Assembly: GCF_000172415.1 (NCBI RefSeq) | Contig: NZ_ABLD01000027.1 | Coordinates: forward strand, 1 to 64,000 | DNA length: 64,000 nucleotides | Reading direction: 5' to 3' | From: Paraburkholderia graminis C4D1M | GTDB taxonomy: Bacteria; Pseudomonadota; Gammaproteobacteria; Burkholderiales; Burkholderiaceae | In this document: positions 57,914 through 64,000 of the stretch, piece after piece | Numbering within the stretch: position 1 is the stretch's first letter | Layout of the letters: each line of letters begins with the position of its first letter | Translations under genes and position numbers: made by a program | The notes under the pieces: generated by a model | Told to the model about the DNA's origin: nothing | Database searches by the model: none | What the model saw: only the letters and a program-made list of their open reading frames with translations

Positions 57914-59578
57914 TCAGGCGACGCGCGCTGTGTTCAGTGGGCTGTTCATGCTGTTTATGTTGCTCCCGCTGTTCGCTGCCGCGGGAAATGTGGCCGCCGC
58001 GGCGAGGCTCGCAATCGATGCGCCCGCAACGAACTCCGCGCCCCCACCAGGTGTTATATGGCGCGGCCTTATCTTACCCGGACTCGGCAACGGCGGCGGC
58101 GCCTCGCCGGCGATCATGCGGAATGCGACGCTCATGTCGTCGGCGAGAGGACGGTCGTCGCGATACGTCGGCACGATCTGCCGCACGCGTTGCCACAGCG
58201 CTTCCGTATGCGGCGCACGCGGCGCGTCGGTGGCTTGCAGATCGTAGGCTTGCGCGGCGGCCAGCAATTCGATGGCGACGATGCGCCCCGCGTTATCGAC
58301 GATCTCCAGCGCCTTCAGCGCAGCGGGCGTTGCGTGGCACAGGTGGTCTTCCTGCAAGCCCGACGTGATGCCGCCGTCGAGACTCGCGGGCAACGCAAGG
58401 CGCCGGTTCTGCGCGACCAGCGAGGCCGCCGTGTACTGCGCGATCATGAAGCCTGAACACGTGCCGCCAGGCTCCGCGAGGAACGCGGGCAAGCCGCTCA
58501 CGAGCGGATTGACGAGGCGATCGAGCCGCCGTTCCGCCATCGCGGCGACCTGGGCGATCGCGGTGGCGAGGCTGTCCATCGCGAGCGCAATGGATGCGCC
58601 CACCGCATGCGCCTGCGAATACACGCGCGGCGCTTCGGGCGTGCCGGCGACGATCGGGTTGTCGGTGATCGACGCGAGTTCGCGATTGACCACGTCGGCG
58701 GTCGCGGTCAGCACGTCGCGCGCCGCGCCGTGCACGTGAGGAATGGTGCGCATCGAAAGCGGGTCTTGCGTGCGCTGCCCGACCACCGCCGCCAGAATGC
58801 CGCTGTCGGCGAGCGCCGTGCGCATGCGTTCGCCCACCAGATTCAGACCGGGCGACACGCGCAACGCAAGCGAGTCTTCGTCGAATGCAACGAGCTGGCC
58901 GCGCAGATTCTCGAAGCTCATTGCCGCGACCACATCCGTCCAATCGAGCAGCCGCACCGCGCGTGCGAGCGCCAGCGCCGCCAGCCCCGTCACGCAAGGC
59001 GTACCGTTGACGAGGCTAAGCCCCTCTTTCGCTTCGAGCACGAGCGGCTCGCGGCCGAGCAGACGCAGCGCGTCGCGGCCCGTCAGACGCTCGCCGCGAT
59101 AGCGCACATAACCCTCGCCGATGCACACCAGCGCGATATGCGCCATATGACTCAGATAACCGACCGAGCCGAACGCGGGCACTTCGGGCAAGCAATCGGC
59201 GTTGAGCAAGGTCACGAGTTGATCGGCCACTTCAAGGCGAATGCCCGAGTGTCCATGCGCGAAGTTGTTGACCGCGGCGGCCATGATCGCGCGCGTTTCA
59301 GCCACGCCGAGCGGCGCGCCGACGCCGACCGCGTGGCTCATCAGAATGTTGCGCGACAGCGTGCGCTGCTCGCTTGGCGACACGATCACGTCGCACAGCG
59401 CGCCGACTCCGGTGTTCACGCCATACGCGCGAATGCCGCGCTCGACGATCTGCTCGACGAGCATGCGCGCCGCCGCGATGCGCGCGCGGGCGTCGGCGGA
59501 AAGTTCGAGCGGTTCGCCGGCGGCGACCGCCGCCACCTGGGTCCAGTCGAGAGGACGATCGGAACGGATCACGGCCAT
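57914..59578 (-). CDS. Histidine ammonia-lyase homologue lacking the MIO triad
   Basis: Protein of 554 residues with the aromatic amino acid lyase fold. Conserved: Tyr52 (AYGVNTGVG), SHAVGVG (81-87), Asn191 (LVNGTP), Arg277 (QDPLSMR), TDNP (305-308) and Glu410 (QEDH). The Ala-Ser-Gly triad that normally makes the MIO cofactor is absent: GSVG (137-140) runs straight to YLSHMAH, while classical enzymes read GSVGASGDLAPL at this place. The usual Tyr of QDxYSxR is Leu274. The C-terminal 55 residues are Ala/Pro-rich. It cannot use the standard MIO chemistry, so the reaction is unknown. It is in an operon with an ABC transporter and a HutC regulator. Confidence 0.85.
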   Translation of the reverse strand: MAVIRSDRPLDWTQVAAVAAGEPLELSADARARIAAARMLVEQIVERGIRAYGVNTGVGALCDVIVSPSEQRTLSRNILMSHAVGVGAPLGVAETRAIMAAAVNNFAHGHSGIRLEVADQLVTLLNADCLPEVPAFGSVGYLSHMAHIALVCIGEGYVRYRGERLTGRDALRLLGREPLVLEAKEGLSLVNGTPCVTGLAALALARAVRLLDWTDVVAAMSFENLRGQLVAFDEDSLALRVSPGLNLVGERMRTALADSGILAAVVGQRTQDPLSMRTIPHVHGAARDVLTATADVVNRELASITDNPIVAGTPEAPRVYSQAHAVGASIALAMDSLATAIAQVAAMAERRLDRLVNPLVSGLPAFLAEPGGTCSGFMIAQYTAASLVAQNRRLALPASLDGGITSGLQEDHLCHATPAALKALEIVDNAGRIVAIELLAAAQAYDLQATDAPRAPHTEALWQRVRQIVPTYRDDRPLADDMSVAFRMIAGEAPPPLPSPGKIRPRHITPGGGAEFVAGASIASLAAAATFPAAANSGSNINSMNSPLNTARVA

Positions 59579-59650
59579 GATGTTGCCTTGCGCGATAACT
59601 TACGTGTGTGATGCGGATGCCGATACAGCGACGTGCCGACGATGCGCCGC

Positions 59651-60442
59651 TCAGTTCGTCGTGCGGTCGTGGTGACTCGACACGAATTGCCGGAAGCGCT
59701 CGGACTTACAGTCGACGAATACTTCGTCGGGCGTACCGTCCGCTTCCACTTGCCCTTGATGCAGGAACATCACGCGGTTCGATACGTGACGCGCAAAACC
59801 CATTTCATGCGTGACGACCAGCATCGTGCGGCCTTCCTCGGCAAGCGAGCGCATCACGCGCAACACTTCGCCGACGAGTTCGGGATCGAGCGCCGAAGTC
59901 GGCTCGTCGAACAGCATGACCTTCGGATGCATCGCAAGCGCGCGCGCAATCGCCACGCGTTGCTGCTGGCCACCCGACAGATGCGCCGGATAGTGGCCGC
60001 GCTTTTCCGCGAGACCGACTTTCGCAAGCAGCGCCTCAGCTTCTTCGACGGATTCCGCACGGCTGCGTTTGAGTACGCGCATCGGTCCTTCTATCAGGTT
60101 TTCGAGCACCGTCATATGCGACCAGAGATTGAAGTTCTGGAACACCATGCCGAGTTGCGAGCGCACGCGATCCACCTGGCGGCGGTCGCTCGGTTGCAGC
60201 TTGCCGTCGCCGCGGCGTTTCATTTTCAGTTCTTCGCCGGCGAGCGCGACTGAGCCGTCGTCCGGTGTTTCGAGCAGGTTCAGGCAGCGCAGAAACGTGC
60301 TTTTGCCCGAGCCGCTCGCGCCGAGAATCGAAATCACGTCGCCTTGATGAGCGTCGAGCGAAATGCCTTTGAGCACATGATGATCGCCGAACGATTTATG
60401 AATGTTCTTGACCGACAGTGCAACGGGTGCCGTAGCGTTCAT
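59651..60442 (-). CDS. ABC transporter ATP-binding protein (HisP type, module 2)
   Basis: ATPase of 263 residues: Walker A GASGSGKS, signature LSGGQQQR, Walker B VMLFDEP, and VVTHEMGFARHV. The internal segment EELKMKRRGDGKLQPSDRRQ matches the HisP-specific insertion. The ATG at 60442 has GGAG six bases upstream; an ATG at 60460 also fits. It is 72 bases upstream of the lyase-like gene. It supplies energy to the two permeases and the binding protein of module 2. Confidence 0.92.
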   Translation of the reverse strand: MNATAPVALSVKNIHKSFGDHHVLKGISLDAHQGDVISILGASGSGKSTFLRCLNLLETPDDGSVALAGEELKMKRRGDGKLQPSDRRQVDRVRSQLGMVFQNFNLWSHMTVLENLIEGPMRVLKRSRAESVEEAEALLAKVGLAEKRGHYPAHLSGGQQQRVAIARALAMHPKVMLFDEPTSALDPELVGEVLRVMRSLAEEGRTMLVVTHEMGFARHVSNRVMFLHQGQVEADGTPDEVFVDCKSERFRQFVSSHHDRTTN

Positions 60443-60475
60443 GGAATTCTCCAGGTTCATCCGGAATGGCGGCGC

Positions 60476-61231
60476 TTAAGGCGCGGCGCGGCGTGCTTCG
60501 GTGGTGGCAGACACGGGGCGGCTCGGCGCGGCAGACTTCGGCGCCGCGCGCAGATGCCGCGACAGACGCGTCTCAAGCATGCTGAGCGCGCGCACGATGA
60601 CGAAGTTCAGGAACAGATAGATCAGCGCGGCGCAGATGAACACTTCCGTCGTGCGATACGTTTGCTGAATGATCTGCTGCGCGACGCCCGTCACTTCCCA
60701 CACGGTGACGAGGCTCGCGAGCGCGGTCGATTTGACGAGCAGCACCGCTTCCGTCGAATACGCCGGCAAACACTGGCGTAATGCAATCGGGCCGATCACG
60801 CGGCGCAGCAGTGCGAAACCCGACAGGCCAATCGAATAGCCGGCTTCGATCTGCCCGACGGGAACGGCCATCAGGCCGCCGCGAATGATCTCAGCGGTAT
60901 AGCCCGCCGTGCACAGCGCAAGCGACAACACCGCGCACATATACGGCTCGCGCAGCACCGGCCACAGAAAGCTCTCGCGAATTACGCCGAACTGACCCAT
61001 GCCGTAGTACACGAGGAACATCTGGATCAGGAGCGGCGAGCCGCGGAACACGAGAATATAAGCGCGTGCAAAACGATTCGGCAGCCAGTGCGGCGACACG
61101 CGCATCGTGACGATCACGAGCGAGAGCAGTCCGCCGAGAACCAGCGAGCAGAAGAAAAGCCCGAGCGTGGTCGGCACGGCCGCGAGCAATTGCCGGATCG
61201 TGTCGAGCAGGAAGTCGAAGTCGAAATTCAT
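60476..61231 (-). CDS. ABC transporter permease (HisM type, module 2)
   Basis: Permease of 251 residues with LLAAVPTTLGLFFCSLVLGG, YILVFRGSPLLIQMFLVYYG and EAA loop IEAGYSIGLSGFALLRRVIG. A basic, Ala-rich tail of about 25 residues follows the last helix. It is downstream of the partner permease by 13 bases. Together they form the translocation path for a polar, probably cationic, amino acid. Confidence 0.9.
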   Translation of the reverse strand: MNFDFDFLLDTIRQLLAAVPTTLGLFFCSLVLGGLLSLVIVTMRVSPHWLPNRFARAYILVFRGSPLLIQMFLVYYGMGQFGVIRESFLWPVLREPYMCAVLSLALCTAGYTAEIIRGGLMAVPVGQIEAGYSIGLSGFALLRRVIGPIALRQCLPAYSTEAVLLVKSTALASLVTVWEVTGVAQQIIQQTYRTTEVFICAALIYLFLNFVIVRALSMLETRLSRHLRAAPKSAAPSRPVSATTEARRAAP

Positions 61232-61244
61232 GATGCGGCCGCCG

Positions 61245-61967
61245 TCAGTTGCGCGCGAAGTTGCGCTTGAAGGACCGGCCCACGCGCGCCTCGGCGCGGT
61301 TGAAGACCCGGTTCGAGATGCTGGTCATCAGCAGATACAGCGCGCCGCCCACCACGAAGAACGTGAAGTATTGATGCGTGGAGCCGGCCGCCACCTGACT
61401 CGTGCGCAGCAGTTCGGCGAGACCCGTCACCGAGATCAGCGCGGAGTCCTTCAGGCTCAGTTGCCACACATTGCCGATGCCCGGCAACGCGAAACGCAGC
61501 ACTTGCGGAATGAGGATGCGGCGCGCCATGGTCAGCGTCGGCATGCCGATGGAACGCGCCGCTTCGAGTTCGCCGCGCGACACCGCGAGCACCGCCGAGC
61601 GATACACCTCGGCCTGATACGCGCCGGAAATCATGCCGACAGCAAGCGCGCCGATGACAAACGGCGGCACGCCGACAAAGCCCTCGGCGCCGAACCACTG
61701 GCCGACCGTGGTCACGAGCGTCGAGCCGCCGAAATAGAACAGATAGATGACGAGCAGTTCGGGCACGCCGCGAAACACCGTCGTATAGGTTTCGCCGATC
61801 ACGCGCAACACGCGAAGACGCGACAGCTTGGCCGCCGCGATCAACGCACCGAACACGGCGCCGACCGCGAGCGCGGCCAGCGTGAGCGCGACGGTCATCA
61901 ACGCCGCGAGCAGCAATACGCCGCCCCAGCCTTCCGGCCCGAAGCCGAGCATCTGTATCAGAGCCAT
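61245..61967 (-). CDS. ABC transporter permease (HisQ type, module 2)
   Basis: Permease of 240 residues: GFGPEGWGGVLLLAALMTVA, ETYTTVFRGVPELLVIYLFY, GSTLVTTVGQWFGAEGFVGV and EAA loop LEAARSIGMPTLTMARRILI. These HisQ-like features (notably FRGVPELL) fit the Lys/Arg/His group. It is first of the permeases and follows the binding protein gene by about 100 bases. Confidence 0.9.
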   Translation of the reverse strand: MALIQMLGFGPEGWGGVLLLAALMTVALTLAALAVGAVFGALIAAAKLSRLRVLRVIGETYTTVFRGVPELLVIYLFYFGGSTLVTTVGQWFGAEGFVGVPPFVIGALAVGMISGAYQAEVYRSAVLAVSRGELEAARSIGMPTLTMARRILIPQVLRFALPGIGNVWQLSLKDSALISVTGLAELLRTSQVAAGSTHQYFTFFVVGGALYLLMTSISNRVFNRAEARVGRSFKRNFARN

Positions 61968-62069
61968 TGCCTACCTCTCATTCATGACGGCCGATGCAAC
62001 AGCCGCACGAAACAGCCGCACGCACGAGCTCGCGCCCGCACGTGCCGCATTCGTTCGACGCCTCGTGAA

Positions 62070-62930
62070 TCAGGGCGTCACGTCGGTCTTGAACCACTTG
62101 GCGGAGAGCTTCTTGACCGTGCCGTCGGCGAGCGCCGCGCTGATCGCGGTGTCGAATTTCGCCTTCAGGTCGGCGTCCTGCTTGCGGAACGCGAGGCCTT
62201 CGCCCGGGCCCCAGATCGGGCCGCCGATCTTCGGACCGGCCATCGAAATCGACGCGGTTTCTTTCTTGTCGACGTTCGCCGCGTAATACGTGACGTCGTC
62301 GAAAGATGCGTCGATGCGGCCGTTCGCCAGATCGAGATCGCGCTCGGGCGAAGTCTTGTACACGCGGATCGTGGCGATGTCCTTGAAGCCTTCGTTGATG
62401 AACTTCGTGTAGACGGTGCCGGACTGGATGCCAATCGTCTTGCCCTTCAACTGCTTGCGCAGCGCGTCGACAGTCGGCTGATCGGCTTTAGCATCGCCCG
62501 AGAGTTTGACGACGGCGGCGCCAGGCGGGGCCTTTGGCAGCACTTTGGTATCAGCGACGGCGAAGGTCGCGGGGGTGGCCGCATACGGCTTCGAGAACGC
62601 GATGATCTTTTCGCGCTCCGGCGTGATCGAGATGGCGTCCATCAGCACGTCGAACTTGCCTGCTTGCAGGCCCGGAATCATGCCGTCCCAATCTTGCGCG
62701 ACCAAGTTGCATTGCAGCTTGATGCGCTCGCAAAGATTGGCGACGAGTTCCGGTTCGAAGCCGCCGAGCTTGCCGCCAGGCAACGTCAGGTTCCACGGTG
62801 CGTAGCCGCCTTCGAGCGCGATCGTCACCGTCTTCCAGTCTTTGGCCTGCGCCGGTGCCGCGAAAATTGCCGCGGCGCCGAACACGGCGCCGATCAATGC
62901 TTTTGCTGCCGTCGTGCGTTTCACTTTCAC
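62070..62930 (-). CDS. ABC transporter periplasmic binding protein (HisJ/ArgT type, module 2)
   Basis: Binding protein of 286 residues. A signal peptide ends at APAQAKD, then VTIALEGGYAPWNLTLPGGK starts the SBP_bac_3 domain, with ELVANLCERIKLQCNLVAQD and DGMIPGLQAGKFDVLMDAIS. The GTG start at 62930 has AAGGAG seven bases before; an ATG at 63005 gives an unlikely leader. It is first in the module 2 operon: binding protein, two permeases, ATPase, MIO-less lyase, GntR. The ligand likely is an imidazole- or amino-group-bearing compound. Confidence 0.9.
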   Translation of the reverse strand: MKVKRTTAAKALIGAVFGAAAIFAAPAQAKDWKTVTIALEGGYAPWNLTLPGGKLGGFEPELVANLCERIKLQCNLVAQDWDGMIPGLQAGKFDVLMDAISITPEREKIIAFSKPYAATPATFAVADTKVLPKAPPGAAVVKLSGDAKADQPTVDALRKQLKGKTIGIQSGTVYTKFINEGFKDIATIRVYKTSPERDLDLANGRIDASFDDVTYYAANVDKKETASISMAGPKIGGPIWGPGEGLAFRKQDADLKAKFDTAISAALADGTVKKLSAKWFKTDVTP

Positions 62931-62985
62931 GTCGAAACTCCTTGATGGGGGGAACCGTCGAGCCGAATGTTTACTGCCGCTGAAT

Positions 62986-62997
62986 TTGTATAGACAA
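62986..62997. promoter_or_regulatory. HutC-type operator TTGTATAGACAA
   Basis: TTGT-ATAG-ACAA is a dyad 56 bases upstream of the module 2 binding-protein gene. It is similar to the second dyad at 63158-63169. Confidence 0.6.
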
Positions 62998-63157
62998 GTC
63001 TGCACGAGTCAAAAAGCAGTCGCAAGGGGATTCATGCGAAATCGCGCGAATCATCGGGTAAGCCCCTAGGCGCCCTGACAGGACGGGGCTTCTACGGACA
63101 TGTTCGAAGAACGGCGAGCGCGCGACGAGATTAATTCATGCTCGCGTGTGGTGCGTT

Positions 63158-63169
63158 TTGTCTAGACAG
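63158..63169. promoter_or_regulatory. HutC-type operator TTGTCTAGACAG
   Basis: Contains the perfect palindrome TGTCTAGACA (63159-63168), 228 bases upstream of the module 2 binding-protein start. It shares TTGTNTAGACA with the nearer site. Confidence 0.5.
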
Positions 63170-63209
63170 GTTCATGCGTGCGCCGCAAATGTGCGGCGGC
63201 TTTGCGCGT

Positions 63210-63914
63210 CTACCAGATGAGAGGAACGAAGCGAAAACGCACGCGCGTCATGTACTCCCTATAGCCGTCGAGTTGTTCGGCGAGCACACGCTCTTCGCGC
63301 ACCGCGCGCCAGCCGAGCCCGATCGTCATGAGAGGAACGAACGCGAGACCCCACCATGAGCCGAGCAGCAACGGCGTGCCGACGAACAACAGCAGCGCCG
63401 CCGAATACATCGGATGACGCGCGCGCGCGTAGGGACCGCTGTCGATCACCTTGTGACCGCGGCTCGCCTGAATCTTCACGACGGGCGCCGCATAGCTGTT
63501 CGCTTCGAACACGAAGCGGCACATGAAAATGCAAAGCGCCACGCAAAGCGAGCCGAGGCTCACCAGCGCGACGGGCAGCGGCGCGGACCAGTGAAAGCGC
63601 ATCGCGTCGAGTCCTATCACGATCAGCCAGCCGCACCACACGCACGCCACGCCGATCATGAAGAGCCGGTCCCAGCGGCTTTGCTGTTGCTGCACGAACG
63701 GCGCGAGGCGCTCGGCGAGCAGGCCGGGATCATGGCCTGCGAGCCACACGCCGATCCACAAGCTCAATACGCCGAGTTCGATCAGATACCACCACGCCGC
63801 CGGCCACGCGAGCGTGCCGGCCGCGCCAAACAGCAGCACGCCCATGCCCGCGAGCCACAGCACGGTCTGGACGACGAGGCGCGCAATCATGGCATGGCCT
63901 TGTGCCGCGCTCAC
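63210..63914 (-). CDS. Isoprenylcysteine carboxyl methyltransferase-like membrane protein
   Basis: Polytopic membrane protein of 234 residues with about five helices. The C-terminal half has GHKVIDSGPYARARHPMYSA, the SAM-binding motif of the ICMT/phospholipid methyltransferase group, and EERVLAEQLDGYREYMTRVR with the typical closing motif. The GTG start at 63914 overlaps the stop of the upstream partial gene (GTGA), which supports translational coupling; an ATG at 63890 is an alternative. The methyl acceptor in bacteria is not known for most members. Confidence 0.85.
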   Translation of the reverse strand: MSAAQGHAMIARLVVQTVLWLAGMGVLLFGAAGTLAWPAAWWYLIELGVLSLWIGVWLAGHDPGLLAERLAPFVQQQQSRWDRLFMIGVACVWCGWLIVIGLDAMRFHWSAPLPVALVSLGSLCVALCIFMCRFVFEANSYAAPVVKIQASRGHKVIDSGPYARARHPMYSAALLLFVGTPLLLGSWWGLAFVPLMTIGLGWRAVREERVLAEQLDGYREYMTRVRFRFVPLIW

Positions 63915-64000
63915 GCCGAATCGGCCCGAGTGCGCACGCGCTCGAAAATATCTGCGATGTCGATGTCCCCCGTGTTCAGACCGAAGCGCTCGCGCAAACA
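63911..64000 (-). CDS. Partial CDS (C-terminus only), unknown
   Basis: A minus-strand frame enters at the window edge and ends at TGA (63911-63913), giving LRERFGLNTGDIDIADIFERV and a short tail RTRADSA. The four-base overlap with the ICMT-like start suggests that it is a real gene in the same operon. Too little is present to name a family. Confidence 0.55.
   Translation of the reverse strand, partial: CLRERFGLNTGDIDIADIFERVRTRADSA

Noticed and set aside
63060..63091. AAGCCCC / GGGGCTT inverted repeat, considered as a riboswitch or terminator
   Set aside because: Seven-base arms with an 18-base loop, no U-run and no recognised riboswitch core; also upstream of no plus-strand gene.
1..64000. 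CRISPR arrays, tRNA genes, transposases, integrase or attachment sites
   Set aside because: Looked for on both strands; no spaced repeats apart from the 15-bp array, no clover-leaf candidates and no transposase-like proteins were found.

Overview
The window is high-GC DNA with dense, mostly gap-free genes. Its content (an OmpC-like porin ending in Phe, DHA2 and GudP/ExuT-type MFS carriers, HutC-type regulators, CioAB-type cytochrome bd) points to a Burkholderiaceae beta-proteobacterium, most likely Paraburkholderia. It looks like metabolic accessory DNA of a secondary replicon. I saw no tRNA, rRNA, IS element, prophage or CRISPR array.

Layout. 1-9.6 kb: a partial gene, a TetR regulator divergent from a DHA2 drug exporter, a zinc-ribbon membrane protein followed by an orphan TAXI-type binding protein, a MocR-type regulator divergent from a frameshifted EamA transporter, a GNAT acetyltransferase and a MerR regulator. 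9.7-14.3 kb: a four-gene oxidation cluster (Baeyer-Villiger-type monooxygenase, SDR, PF10118 ferritin-like protein, Asp-nucleophile alpha/beta hydrolase) behind a perfect inverted repeat. 14.2-17 kb: glycolipid-binding-domain protein, urea transporter, class II aldolase and a 4-OT-like tautomerase.

17-39.5 kb is a large hexuronate/aldarate (pectin sugar) locus. It holds a TRAP transporter with porin, two uronate dehydrogenases, an SMP-30 lactonase, GarD, KdgD, a GudP-like MFS, a FadR-type GntR regulator, a 2,5-dioxovalerate-type aldehyde dehydrogenase, GarL, GarR, a secreted GH28 polygalacturonase, an IlvD-type dehydratase and an ExuT-like MFS. Together these predict polygalacturonan hydrolysis, uptake, oxidation to aldarate, dehydration to 5-keto-4-deoxyglucarate, and two exits: KdgD/dehydrogenase to 2-oxoglutarate, and GarL/GarR to pyruvate plus glycerate. 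Six promoter regions share a 16-bp operator-like motif (TTGTASGAYGACNTAY), which suggests one GntR regulon.

39.9-50.3 kb: cytochrome bd oxidase cydAB with a small overlapping DUF2474-type gene, a LuxR response regulator convergent with a hybrid histidine kinase, a protein with faint sigma-factor resemblance, and a very long GMC oxidoreductase-alpha/beta hydrolase fusion broken by three clustered indels.

50.3-63 kb is the most unusual part: two mirror-image modules, each with a complete polar amino acid ABC transporter and its own HutC-type regulator. Module 1 is divergent from a 2-oxoglutarate/Fe(II) oxygenase and an FAD-linked oxidase. Module 2 contains a histidine ammonia-lyase homologue in which the Ala-Ser-Gly triad that forms the MIO cofactor is cleanly missing. 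The window ends in an isoprenylcysteine methyltransferase-like membrane protein coupled to a partial upstream gene.
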